From contig NC_060106.1 of the NCBI RefSeq assembly GCF_021155765.1, positions 4,223,501-4,287,500 of the forward strand: a stretch of 64,000 nt of DNA, given 5' to 3'. Below the pieces are notes generated by a model. The model ran no database searches. It saw only the letters and a list, made by a program, of their open reading frames with translations, and was not told the origin of the DNA. The position numbers and the translations under genes were made by a program. Source of the DNA: Diprion similis (Eukaryota > Arthropoda > Insecta > Hymenoptera > Diprionidae). This document shows positions 23,501 to 35,899 of this stretch, one piece after another (positions within the stretch are counted from its first letter, which is position 1; each line of letters opens with the position of its first letter).

Positions 23501-26500
23501 ACGCGGAAGAATGATACGAGGCTGAGAGATAGATTGTTGCTTGGGCTGGAAGAAAAAATAAAAACTAACAAATTTACGACTATCCATGTATAATGTGTCT
23601 ATAATTAAACACTTATCACAGTCATTTTACTGCCAAAATCCTCAATAAATGTCCGATCCTTCGTTATCTCTCATAATTTACGACTCAGTTTATACGTATG
23701 TTTTTCTAAGAAATGTTCAATTGATAGAAAAAGGGTATATGTATAGGGCAGATGAATGCGGCATAATGAATCCCGTTCGGTAACATTAAAATTATTGAGC
23801 CATACAAACACATCGATTCGATTTATTGATCGTTTTCGAATGTGAATCATGGTTGGTCGGACTGAAGGCATTGGATCCCGTCTGCAACCATATAATGTCA
23901 GAATAAATTTCAGCTACTTTTATGATTGTGTTCGAAATCGATCGAAGAAACCTGCGCGTATCGCGCCGCGTTTAAGATAACTCGACCCCTGATCTAATTC
24001 TAAGAAATGCTCTCTTGCGGCAGGTTTGATCGGAAATTTGAAATGGATCGCCGTCACCTCAGCCTTCATACCGGCGGCTCTGCTACTGGTTTTTCTGTTC
24101 ATGCCGGAGACGCCGGTGTGGTTGATCGGCCAAGATCGTCGAGATGACGCGGAGCGAGCCATGGAGCGATTGAGGGGCAAAAGTTACCCTTTTCAGCAGG
24201 AGCTTGCGCAGCTCGAGAGCAATAGAAAATCTCAGAGGATGCAGAAGGCCAGCCTTTCCGAGCTTAAGAATCATAAAAGGGCCGTGCTGATATCTTTCGG
24301 TGAGTTCGTGGTTATTCAATCACGCTTTGAGTTTTTATGGTTTGACGCCCTCCAATTTCCTCCTTCAGGACTTATGGTTCTCCAACAACTGTCTGGAATA
24401 AATGCCGTAATCTTCTACGCCGAGGAACTTTTCAAAGCTGAAGGATCGGCCCTCAGCCCAACGGTATGCACAAGCATCATGGGTGTCGGCCAGGTCTTCG
24501 CAACCGGCGTATCCATGCTGCTGGTCGACAAAGCCGGCCGCCGAATTCTTCTCATGGCCAGTTCCAGCGTCATGGGTGTCTGTCTTATTGCCGTCGCCCT
24601 GCATTTCTATTTTCAGGTGAGTTTTATTATGATTTGATCAACGAACGAAGCGAAAGTGAGGCTGTAGCCAGGATGCGGAAGAATTACAGGATTGTCGCGA
24701 ATTTCCATAAATAGACACGACAATTTTATCTCATTATATTTTATGTCATAGTTGAATGGCAAGTTCTATTACGAGTATCATACAGTCGAGTCTTTCAATA
24801 GGACCTCTCGCAATAGGGCAGCTTCCTCTCAAGAGAGCTCAGCGGTTTCCCCCACTACTCCAGGTAAACAAACCGCAGCCGAAATTTTGCCAGGTACTCT
24901 CGCAATGGGGCCGGAAACATAAGTGAAATGCTGGAAAAAATAGCGTAGCTGTTATGGACTTTGGGCGGCCCTATTGCGCGAGTCTCAGTTCAAAGCGCTG
25001 TAAGAGCACGTGGAGCTCGTTGGTGGGAGTGTACTAATTATTACAAATGCTCTCCCGTACGCCCCCACCACCGGTCCTATTGAGAGAGTCGACTTCAGTT
25101 ACAAACCAGCAGCTAGAGGAAAGCAAGTGGCTTTGGACTGGTCATCAGCCGGTCCTCGAACTTTCCGTTCTCACACGGGAGATTGAAAGGTCACAAAGAA
25201 AAAAAAAATATTCAATTAGAATTTTGAACTGAAGATTCAGATTCGTGATCAACAATTTCAAAGCTTTCGACAACCATATTGTTTCAAAATTTTACGTTTT
25301 TTTCATTTTTTGAACCACTATGATGGTTCCATCATTACAAATTTTGGAAGTCTGGCCTGGGATTCGATATCAGTGATCCAAAACACCTTTTAGAATGTTT
25401 TCCACCCCATTGGATCGCCGGATTTTCCAATCTGATTTTAGATTCGTGTTCAGCCACCCACCAAGCCGACGAGTGCTAATTTTCGTTCGAATCCATTCAT
25501 TCATTTTCAAGACATCTTCATTTTTTGGGGATTATTTGAAATTCCATCTAAAAAATTGAAAAATTAGTGAACCGCTCAAAGCCAATATCTAATCAGTTCT
25601 AATCACGAAGAAGCCGCTTAGATTGAGACCAAAATCATTAAAGTCCGGTAACGTCTTCTTGAGATATCGTCAGGCAAAACAAATTGATCACACACATGCA
25701 CACAAAATTTCGAAATCTCGAATCTCGAAGCTTCGAGATCTAGTGAAAATTCGTCTTTTCATTTTCGGGGTGATTACAGTAACTTTCTTTTTCCTGAAAA
25801 CAGAGAAATGGGAAGTTAGCGAAACAAAATGGTAATCAAGTATAATTGGTTTATGGTGAAATTGTACGTTTATAAAGAGTGTACTTTCTACAGCGTCTGG
25901 TCTATCGATAAGTTCGTTGGAAATCCTAGATATAGAGCAACCGATGCGGATCTCGCGCGACAAAATCAAAATTGGCAAGATGCAATTCATTTCGTCTGAC
26001 GGAAGTATAAATATAACTTGACTTTGAGCAGCTCCAACAACTAGAGCTGAGGTCTCACTGGAAACGTTTCTAACCTGACGAAAATGAGACGTTGAACCAA
26101 CTCGATATAAGATATAGTTGTGATGAAATTCATTTGATATACGTCAGGCCTTGAAAATAGCTTTGAATACTTGCTGGATCAGTAAAATCATTTTATGGAA
26201 CTTGCATGCCTGCTCAGTGTTTCGATTTAAAATCTTAATCGCTGGCTTTAATCGGATATACGCACCAACATGACATTTGCATAACTCATTATACGCATAT
26301 CTAGACGACAAGTAGAGAATCTACTACCGAAATCCATTCACCATGTTTTATGTTCTTTCCGACCAGGCGGGAGTACAATCGACCGGCACTCCATGGGTGC
26401 CTCTGATATTCTTCACGATCTACATAATCATGTTCGCTATCGGATTCGGACCAGTGCCTTGGATTATGGTGAACGAAGTCTCGCCGACCAACGTCGTGGG

Positions 26501-26765
26501 CACAATCGGTTCCGCGGCAGCGATGTTGAATTGGTCGCTGGCCTTCGCTGTGACAAAGATTTTCATCAACATGAAACTCGCCATTGGCTTGCCGCTGTCA
26601 TTTGGCATGTTCGCATTGATATGCTTAAGCGGGACTATTTTCATCGCGGCTATCATACCGGAAACAAAGGGCAGGACCAAGGAGGAAATTCAGATGAAAC
26701 TACATCGGATGAGGAAAATGGAAACGAAAAACGACACCGTCATTAACGACCAGGCTATGCTGTGA
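20587..26765 (+). CDS. Tret1-like: Tret1-like facilitated trehalose/sugar transporter, copy A (475 aa)
   Basis: This is a predicted plasma-membrane MFS sugar carrier (SLC2 family) with 12 membrane segments. Insect Tret1 proteins move trehalose down its gradient; the substrate here is inferred. Exons are 20587-20668, 21763-22024, 22393-22553, 24024-24299, 24369-24616 and 26367-26765; all phases match and all introns are GT-AG. Family motifs seen: DKVGRK (residues 85-90), a RFLAGAAIG helix followed by VSEIAEPAIRG, PETPVW (196-201), QQLSGINAVIFY (266-277), DKAGRR, GFGPVPW (369-375) and PETKGRT (from 441). Length is normal for the family. It is the first unit of a four-unit tandem array. Exon 2 is identical in protein to B and C, and exons 4-6 are almost identical to C. 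The end of exon 3 differs from B and C and looks more like D. Confidence 0.95.
21255..21572. repeat. Palindromic (foldback) element in intron 1 of copy A
   Basis: The left arm (AACCGGTAAAA, CTTCCGGATGAG) is repeated inverted in the right arm (CTCATCCGGAAGCC, TTTTACCGGTT), so most of this 320 bp stretch could fold on itself. Related copies occupy the same place in copies B (about 30236-30534) and C (about 37484-37783). Confidence 0.65.
24784..25094. mobile_element. MITE-like element in intron 5 of copy A
   Basis: The left end CAGTCGAGTCTTTCAATAGG mirrors the right end CCTATTGAGAGAGTCGACTT. The length is about 310 bp with no coding capacity. The CAGTCGA start is reminiscent of pogo/Tigger-type (Tc1-mariner) ends; that assignment is an inference. 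A matching copy lies at 41611-41922 in copy C, so insertion predates the A/C duplication. Confidence 0.55.
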
Positions 26766-28952
26766 TCTACTAACGATCGTCAGGGTATTACGGAAGCACG
26801 GGATATGATAAGAGGGAATGGAATGGGATAAATTCGACTGACGAAAAAGACGTTTATTGCTCATCCCCGGAAAAACAACGCAAAATCAAGATTCTCGTTT
26901 TGAGCAGAAAAACCGGATCCTTCCTTTATCATGTTGATGGGGTCCCATGCTATCCAATATCACACTGTTGGCCCTCATGGTCCCTTTCGTTTTGTAACGC
27001 AGGCTCTCTTACCGTGGACTCTTCTTCTCTACAGATATACAAACGACCTAAAACTCGGGCCAAAAAAGATAACTCTGAATTGGGGTTGTAGCTTGAATTG
27101 TTGCCAAAGTACGTACAGAAGATTCATTTCTTCTACTTTCAGACCTGAATCTCGTCTCTTATCGCATTGCTTGTTGCACTGAGAAAATTTCATTCCATTC
27201 CTGATCTAATTCACCCGGGGTCGATACGATCCCAGAAACTTATATCTTTCTTATGGGACGAAAAATAACAGTGACCACGAAGGGTTAGCGAAAGTTCTCT
27301 CTGTGTTTCTGTTATTCTTTTCTTCCCATCGTTTTCCAATAAAAAGGAAATTCGAAACAATTACCTTATCACCGCCGTCGTATTCCTTGGATTCCACTAG
27401 GTGCAGATCCTTCAATGCACTTGGGTCAAGGATCTCAGCTGAATAGAAATTCACTCTCCAATTGTGGTTATCACCAATTACGATTTTTGTTCATTTTCAC
27501 TGGCAATTGCACATGAGTGTTACTCCTGAAATGATTATTTTGCGTTGAGGAAGATGTGAAAAATTAAATATGTTTTTTTCTCATTTGTAAAAGTCCGAAT
27601 GACTCGTACAATTAGGACAATTTGATATGGAATAATTACCCCATGAATATATATATAATCTGATTAATTGAGTTTAATAGATCTATAGAACATAGTATTG
27701 CCAAAAAAATATCACAAACCTTTTGTCGTAACTTTATCATTAGTATATGTGAACATTGTCGATTCTACAGAGATCATTAAATATATTAGATTCAATTGAA
27801 TATTGAAAACGGAAACGCTTAGAAGTGAAATTACATTTAAGACCATGCTAATTCTCACGTACTTACGTGCCGATTTTAGGTGACTGGAAAGATATAATGT
27901 TCTTTTCAAAATAAAGCATTTTGTATATTTACAAATGAAGTTGTTGGGCGTTGCCTCAGCATCACGCTGAGACGTAAGAATAAAACTGCATTTTTCGATT
28001 TAAATGAAAAACGTTTTATGCGGAAATTGGAGGTGCCGTTTTAACTCGTTACGCTATTAGATAATTTGATTATGTAGAGGAAAAATTTTTGGGTGTCAAA
28101 CGGAGCAAAATATTGGTTTATGTGATTCAGGAGAAAACGAATCCTTCCTCTGCACACAGTTTCTCAAAAAACATTCTTGGTCAAAGTATTCAGGGAAAAA
28201 GTTCAAACAACACATGATTATCAGGGAACAAAAAATAAATTACACGCGAAATCATCTTTTCAGGTGAATCACCCAAGTACCGGTTATTCCTGGAAAATGA
28301 GGCATATGTCTGACTGTGTATCTACAGTTGTAATTCTTTGCGATTTAGGTGTTTTTCCGTATACGGGGATAGCGTAAGACCCGGAAGACATGCCGATCGC
28401 AAGAAGGATTTTCGCACGTCACATTTTCAGGAAATAACATATATATCATGTACATAGATATAATTACACGTACGTATATTTTATACCTACGTAAAATAAC
28501 TCTAAGCTTAATTAACGTGATTGTATAGACAGATGTACAGTGTAATTTACTAATGACAGTAAACCAAAAATTGGTATACGTAATCACTATATTTCGGTAA
28601 TTGTGTTGTTTTTATTTAATAACTATAACCTTTTTTACCTGTTGCCATGCGGTACAGGACTTTTTTATTAGATAGAGAGACAGGCTTCACTTTAAAACAA
28701 GGAGAGCAAAAGATGGAGTATTACCTGCATATCTGCTTATTAGCTTAAACAAATATGGAAGCCTTATAATAATAACACCGTCATTAAGATCATGCGTTTT
28801 TGGTATGAGATAACAGCTAAGAATAGCGAAATCATTATAAAATCAAGTGATTAAGCGGAATCCGTATTTATCGTTTCGAATAGTTTCTCAATACACTGCC
28901 ACTATCAATATCTATTCAATCCGTAGTGCGGTTATCAATGGTCCGCAATTGA
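26766..28952 (+). repeat. Duplicated 3' flank of transporter copy A
   Basis: There is no complete gene here. AATAAA at 27338-27343 is a candidate poly(A) signal. From about 27650 to 28950 the sequence recurs at about 34330-35640, and more distantly at about 44480-45300. It includes a decayed version of the orphan frame at 44930: its first codons match, then TAA interrupts it near 28609. The repeat runs directly into the promoter of copy B. Confidence 0.7.
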
Positions 28953-28962
28953 GGTAACCCCG

Positions 28963-28970
28963 TATATAAG
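28963..28970 (+). promoter_or_regulatory. TATA box of transporter copy B
   Basis: TATATAAG lies in the same promoter block as copies A and C. The upstream TGACCTCAA-type element of A and D is absent; the sequence just upstream is the 3' flank of copy A ending CCGCAATTGAGG. The ATG is at 29210. Confidence 0.6.
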
Positions 28971-29209
28971 AGTGTACGAAATGCACGGCGGCTTCGTAGC
29001 GGTAACGAACCCTTCGTGAGTGCGGCAATAGCAACCGCGACAATTTTATCTCGAGAGAAATTGAACAAGTCTACGGTAGAATTGCTTCCTGATTTTTGCT
29101 TATCTTGTTTTTTCGTGTGCCTCTGAATCGCCTTGAGTAAAACCGTTTATACGGAACGTTTGTATTTTGAGTTACACACTTTTATGTTCGTGAGCGTTGT
29201 GGGTTAAAA

Positions 29210-31516
29210 ATGTCTTCATTGATACAGAAAAATAACTCACCACCGTCACAGACGACTCAAAAGTTGATGCAGTATCTTGCAACGCTCTCAGGTAAGTGGT
29301 CGCGGTATGATATCGAAAATATTTATAACGTTTAAAATTCATCCCACGTTGATTCCCACGGGGACTTTATTTCTGACTCAACTCTGGCCACACCCATTGA
29401 CTCAAAAAGTGGGAATCACACACGCACAGAAGCTGAGTGTTCTATGTCGACCGCAGAGCGAACATTCGGTTGGTATCTTTTTTGGGCAGTTTGTGTTTGC
29501 TGTTTAGCATTTTGCCCTGATTGGGGTTCAGCTAAGCCCGATACCGACTTTAACGTACAATTTTTGAGTCAACGCGCTTGAATCAGGGTTACTTCTGAAA
29601 ATTGATGGAATAAATGGTGGGGTCCAGTTGACCCCAATACCAATTTTAACATACTTGAAGTCAGCGAGTTTGATTCGTGGTTGTGCTAGTAAAATGTAAA
29701 TGAAAAAACAATTTTGGTGTCTCATAGATCCCATGTATATATTGCATATTCTTTTGTCACTTTTTTGTGTTAAAAAATTTCTCCCACATCTCGTTCCACA
29801 TTGTCTATCGTTTGTTTTCTAAAGCTTACATTCGAGTACATTCGCGGAGCGGGTCCAGGGCCGCAGGCCCTGTATGGTGTGGGTCGAAGGGGCGAAGTCA
29901 TCATCATTATCATTATCGACATCATCATCGTTATCATATTCTATCGTGTAATTATTCTATTATATTTCTATTTTGCGGGGAAAACGAGATTAACGGGAAC
30001 AAAGTCTACTTTTTTCCCGCAAATCTCATTTTTCCTGCATTTAGCGCTAGGGAAAAAAGTTAAGCGAGAAAAATATGCCACTTTCGTCCCGCTTTTCAGT
30101 TAACTTTACGGCTGAGTCGGAAATAAATGTTCATGATTCGTCATGAAACTTCGCCATTACGTAACTCGTCTTCCTTTATGACAATGAGGAGCATTAGGGT
30201 ACTCTAGTCCAGTCATATTAGGAAAAATAAAAACTTTAACCAGTTTAAGATCTGGATTTTGGTATACAAGTTTATTAAGGCTTCCGGATGAACATACTAA
30301 GTTTTCGAGTAAATACCTAGTCAAAAAGGCACACTTTCATAGTTTTTCACTTGTACCCGGGAAACTATTACTGAGATCGGAGAAATGGTTCCCGACATAC
30401 CGGCGAAAAACTAAAAAAATGTACCTTTTTTCCAGGATGAAGGCTCGAGCGCAGCAGGTATCAGTTGGGAAATTGAGTATGTTCATCCGGAAGCCATAAG
30501 AAGCTTGTACACAGAAATCCAGATGTTTACCTTTTAATGTTTTTCTTTGTCGAAAATTGGTCTAATATGACTGGACTACTTCTCAATAAGTGTCAATCGT
30601 GTTGCTGGATCAAACTTGGGTTGTGTTTGAAGGGCCTATTCCCCCGTAGCATTTAAACTTTTGAAATTGAAAATGACCGAGACAGTGAATGACCGTATTA
30701 AACGAATGAATACGCTTAATCGTAGCTACCCTGGCCGCGGTGACTGCTGGCAACTATCTCGGCTGGTCATCCCCGGCTCTTCCACTCTACAACCAAAAGG
30801 ATACACTAACCTTGGCCGATGACGACAAGTCGTGGGTCGGATCCTTGCTCCCGCTGGGAGCTCTCGTGGGTGCCATTCCTGCCGGATGGATAGCCGATAA
30901 AGTAGGACGCAAAAACGCCATACTGACGATTGGCGTACCTTATGTAATTTGCTGGTTCATCATAGGATTTGCACCAAGCGCTTTATGGTAACCGATTGAA
31001 ATTTATTTCAAATTTTTGCTGTTTACCTTTTCAACTGACTTATGTGACCACCTGGCTCTCGATATAGTGCACAATGCCAATTGATAATCGAATTTTGTGA
31101 TCTGTCAGATCGTCTGAAGCTCGTTTCAATGCTGTTCGAGGCCATTGAGGTCTGGGTACCTTCTTGAAGGAGAACTACATTTTTCGTTGCATTATTTTCC
31201 GTCGATTCATACTGAGTGATTGAGTTAAGTCGAACTCCAAACAAGGTGGACCAAGTAATCAGTAAACAGGGATCGAGCGGCGCGGCGTGGAAACCACACG
31301 TCTTACAGTAATTACTTTACGAATCGTTAATGTAGTTTTTCTATATTCGAAACAGGTTGTTCGTGGCTCGCTTTTTGGCTGGAGCTGCAATCGGGGCAAC
31401 GACAGTGGTAGTGCCGTTGTACGTGTCCGAAGTTGCGGAGCCAGCCATTCGAGGCACGCTTGGTGCGTTGTTCCAACTCCAGTTATCCTTTGGCATTTTG
31501 CTGGTATATTTGACAG
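29210..31516 (+). pseudogene. Truncated Tret1-like transporter, copy B (exons 1-3 only)
   Basis: Exons 29210-29291, 30726-30987 and 31356-31516 are intact, with good splice sites and no stop. They encode the N-terminal 169 residues (about four to five membrane segments, DKVGRK included). Exons 4-6 are missing: intron-3 sequence homologous to copy C stops at about 33195, where an LTR-like sequence begins, and beyond it comes the 3' flank of the array. Alone this cannot make a 12-helix carrier. Reading into intron 3 stops at 31620 and would give 202 residues. The exon 3 donor is intact, so splicing to exons 4-6 of copy C (from 40853) is conceivable. Intron 1 is shorter than in C. I call it a truncated pseudogene, with a possible role as an alternative 5' cassette. 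Confidence 0.75.
30236..30534. repeat. Palindromic element in intron 1 of copy B
   Basis: This is the counterpart of the foldback element in copy A. CTTCCGGATGAAC and its inverse GTTCATCCGGAAGCC mark the two arms. Confidence 0.6.
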
Positions 31517-33195
31517 GTAAAACGTTATTTCTACACTTTCTGTTACAAGCTGACAAGAACCTTCGTGTCCACGTTGATATTTCATCTCTCCCTGAGTGGA
31601 AATTTGTCGAATGGATATAATTATTGGGACTTTATGGCATCGTTAATGATATCAAATTTACATGTAATGTGTCCTGAAAGTGAAAGCGCTCAAAGTTAAC
31701 CCTTGTATTGCTTCTAATGTCATTCACACACTGGAGTTGCTCATTTTCGATTTTTGCGTATAAGTCGCACTCTTAGCAAAAATTTTTAAATCCTTGCTCT
31801 ATCTTGGCTCGGCAAACATTTTTGCAATTTACTCAAGTGTTATACAAGAAATTTAACAAGTGTCCGGACATTAGTTCCAACCGATTACATTCGAAGGTTA
31901 TGGCGCATTCCGGAAAATAACGTAATTTTTACTTTAAGAATCAAATCCATTTTGTCAATTGCTTTAAGTTCTGCAATTTTTTCCACCAAAAACTCAAAAT
32001 TTGTTACGATTATCCTAGTGAGCCACATTGCGGCGGAACTTGAGTGAAATTGTTTCGAGGCAGGAAAAAATTACTAGACGATATTTTTGCGTTGAGGTTC
32101 TGATTTATACATATATCTACATTTCATTGGAATCCGCCGTTTCATTTATCCTTTTCCTTGTTTCCTTTCTATCTTCTAATTAACGATACAAACAAAATCT
32201 CCCATCCAAGGGATCGTGCCTACCCCAACGTTTGTTTTTTCGCATTATTCTTTGGAGTAAACAGCTTGGATGCAACTGGTGGTCAAGTACAGAAAAACAA
32301 TTAATAAAAATGACGCAGATCTGTAAAGTGAGTACACAGAAGCTCTTCGAAGCTTGAGCGCAAGGAATGTATTCTAACGGCAGCTATTTTTTGTTTTGTC
32401 TGGCCAAAAAGCTGGATTAAGTGAGGAGTGCTTCAAATACGCCTGATAATGAATCCGAGTATCTTTTTTCGGTCAAAATACGATCATTGCGACTTTGAAT
32501 CCGTCAGAATTTAATTGAAAAAGTTGGTCAAACTATTCTGGTTATCTTGTCCTTGTTGACCCATCTATTTCCCAAGTTATGTCGGACTCAAGTCAAAGGA
32601 GAAGGGTGAACCGATGGTTCGGTACCCGAGGGTATCACTCGAGTCATCAAATATTAGGCCTCGAGTTTATTAAAATCATCCGAGATCTCTGATAAAATTC
32701 CAAAACTTTCCGAGTGTAGATGGCGATAAAAATTCAATTCGTACGAGGGGGGGGGGGAGGTGAACAGTAATTAAAGCATGCTGGCTGATGAATTTGCCGT
32801 ACATTGGACCGTGAAAAAACAATAGTGCTAACCCTGTGCAGTTTATGCCATTTTTTTGACGGTATTTTTTTTCTATCGTGATGAAATGGGTTATCGCCTA
32901 ATTCCATTAATCGCCGGTGATTGCGGTGCTGCAGAGTCAATGAACCATGCTAGATCTCGTCTAATTATATAATGATATTTTTATTCGCACTCACCAGTTG
33001 AGGTTTTCATTTTTCGTATCAGAACTATCACTCGGAAGGTTTTACATGATTTCACAGTTATTTATTTTTGTCGCCAAAATTTTTAAGCATCTATGTCGGA
33101 ACAAATATCGCTTTGTAGCAGCAAAATTGACCAATGAAAACGTTAATTACGTGGTCATTTTTATTTCAAATTCTTTATTACGGCGATACACTTAA

Positions 33196-34027
33196 TGTTG
33201 TGTCCCACACGACACTTTAGTGGAGTGAGGGTATTCAATTTAAGAGAAATTGTTCTGGTATTGTTTTTAGAACTTAACTATTTATTTACAAGTTAATATG
33301 AGCGGTTAATAAGATATGTTTATAATTCGTTGACTGGATAGTTCGTTAAAAACAGATATTGGATTGGTATTTGAAACGGTTAGGTATTCGTTGCTTGAGG
33401 TCTTGATAGGATTGTTGGTGGTTGATGTCTCGACGGGAACTGACTGTGTTAAAGTAAAGTAAGAAAGAATGTGAAGGAGTTTTAAGAAATGTGGAGGGTG
33501 TAGGAGTTTACTGATTCGTCAGTTTTCCCTATTGGTTGATTATTGCGATTGGTGGGAATCCAGGATTGGTCAAGAAATTGCATCGGAAGTCTTGGTTATA
33601 GGGATGAAAAGTTTGTATGTAGGAGGAGAGTGGGAGCATGCAGGTATGACCTATGCTTGAACAATACGTGATCCTTTCGGACTTTCGCGTACCTATTGTC
33701 CAGACAGGCCAGCGTCCACATCTGGCAGCCAACTGACTATTGATAATTGGTAAAAACCCAGGGGTAATGAAGTAGTGAAAAACCCGCGCTGGTAGTTCCA
33801 TACGACCCTTAGACGGTTCATTTATTGCGCGATATTTGGTATATTGTTTAGGGTCGCAGTTCCTTCAGCGCGGTCTTGTATTGCCAGATGTGGGACTGCT
33901 GTCCTTTCCAGACAGCTCGATATAGCTTGGGAACCACCGTCCAGGAAAATCCCAGCCGTATAAAATATATGGATTAAAATTGAATAGTTGGTTAATTGTA
34001 TAAATTGGATTGTGTTGATACGCAACA
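33196..34027 (-). mobile_element. Solo-LTR-like element replacing exons 4-6 of copy B
   Basis: This 832 bp block starts TGTTGTGTCCCACACGACAC and ends GATACGCAACA, so both ends form the TG...CA inverted pair (TGTTG/CAACA) typical of LTRs. On the minus strand a TATA-like motif lies early (TTTTATACGG) and AATAAA lies late, the order expected of an LTR. No other copy is seen in the window, and no internal retroelement genes flank it. The flanks are not homologous: left is intron 3 sequence, right is array 3' flank. No target-site duplication is seen (CTTAA against GTTGT). The superfamily is not assigned. Confidence 0.55.
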
Positions 34028-35640
34028 GTTGTAACTCTTTGCGAATTAGGTGTTTTTCCGTATACGAGGATAGCGTAAGACCCGGAAGACATGCCGAACG
34101 CAAGAAAGATTTTCGCACGTCACACTTCCACGAAATAACATATATATCATGTACATAGATATAATTACACGTGCGTATATTTTATACCTACGTAAAATAA
34201 CTCTAAGCTTAATTAACGTGATTGTATAGACAGATGTACAGTGTAATTTACTAATGACAGTAAACCAAAAATTGGTATACGTAATCACTATATTTCAGTA
34301 ATTGTGTTGTTTTTATTTAATAACTATTCTTTTCTAAAATAATATATAATCTGATTAATTGAGTTTATTGGATCTATAGAACATAGTATTGCCAAAAGAA
34401 TATCACAAACCTTTTGTCGTAACTTTAATCATTAGTATATGTGAACATCGTCGATTCTACAGGGTTCATTAAATGTATTAGATTCAATTGAATATTGAAA
34501 ACGGAAACGCTTAGACGTGAAATTACATTTAAGACCATGCTAATTCTCACGTACTTACGTGCCGATTTTATGTGACTGGAAAAATATAATGTTCTTTTCA
34601 AAATAAAGCATTTTGCATATTTTCAAATGAAATTATTGGGCATCGCCTCAGCATCACGTTGAGACGTAAGAATGAAATTGCATTTTTCGATTCAAATGAA
34701 AAACGTTTTATGCGGAAATTGGAGGTGCCGTTTTAGCTCGTTACGTCATTAGATGATTTGATTATGTAGAGGAAAAATTTTTGGGTTTCAAACGGAGCAA
34801 AATATTGGTTCATGTGATTCAGGAGAAAACGAATCCTTCCTCTGCACACAGTTTCTCAAAAAACATTCTTGGTTAAAGTATTTAGGGAACAAGTTCAAAC
34901 AACACATTATTATCAGGGAACAAAAAATAAATTACACGCGAAATCATCTTTTCAGGTAAATCACCCAAGTACCGGTTATTCCTGGGAAATGAGGCATATG
35001 TCCGACTGTGTATCTACATTTGTAACTCTTTGCGATTTAGGTGTTTTTCCGTATACGAGGATAGCGTAAGACCCGGAAGACATGCCGATCGCAAGAAAGA
35101 TTTTCGCACGTCACACTTCCACGGAATAACATATATATCATGTACATAGATATAATTACACGTACGTATATTTTATACCTACGTAAAATAACTCTAAGCT
35201 TAATTAACGTGATTGTATAGACAGATGTACAGTGTAATTTACTAATGACAGTAAACTAAAAATTGGTATACGTAATCACTATATTTCGGTAATTGTGTTG
35301 TTTTTATTTAATAACTATTCTTTTTTACCTGTTGCCATGCGGTACAGGCCTTTTTTATTAGATAGAGAGACAGGCTTTACTTTAAAACAAGGAGAGCAAA
35401 AGATGGAGTATTGCCTGCATATCTGCTTATTAGCTTAAACAAATATGGAAGCCTTATAATAATAACACCGTCATTAAGATCATGCGTTTTTGGTATGAGA
35501 TAACAGCTAAGAATAGCGAAATCATTATAAAATCAAGTAATTGAGCGGAATCCGTATTTATCGTTTCGAATAGTTTCTCAATACACTGCCACTATCAATA
35601 TCTATTCAATCCGTAGTGCGGTTATCAATGGTCCGCAATT
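34028..35640 (+). repeat. Array 3' flank with an internal partial repeat
   Basis: The stretch from about 34028 to 34327 is repeated almost exactly at about 35016-35326, and both match 28328-28626 after copy A. From 34330 the longer flank repeat (as at 27650) begins and runs to the promoter of copy C. It holds two decayed copies of the orphan frame found intact at 44930. No functional gene is supported. Confidence 0.65.
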
Positions 35641-35652
35641 GAGGTAACCCCG

Positions 35653-35660
35653 TATATAAG
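35653..35660 (+). promoter_or_regulatory. TATA box of transporter copy C
   Basis: TATATAAG with leader sequence nearly identical to copy B. The ATG is at 35900. The TGACCT element of copies A and D is missing. Confidence 0.6.
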
Positions 35661-35899
35661 AGTGTACGAAATGCACGGCGGCTTCGTAGCGGTAACGAAC
35701 CCTTCGTGAGTGCGGCAATAGCAACCGCGACAATTTTATCTCGAGAGAAATTGAACAAGTCTACGGTAGAATTGCTTCCTGATTTTTGCTTATCTTGTTT
35801 TTTCGTGTGCCTCTGAATCGCCTTGAGTAAAACCGTTTATACGGAACGTTTGTATTTTGAGTTACATACTTCTATGTTCGTGAGCGTTGTGGGTTAAAA

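Noticed and set aside
24083-24604. Minus-strand frames overlapping transporter exons 4 and 5 (repeated at 40912-41445)
   Set aside because: Shadows of conserved coding exons in another frame; no independent motifs.
33529-34118. Minus-strand frames of 75-98 codons within the LTR-like element
   Set aside because: No retroelement protein motifs; the block behaves as a noncoding LTR.
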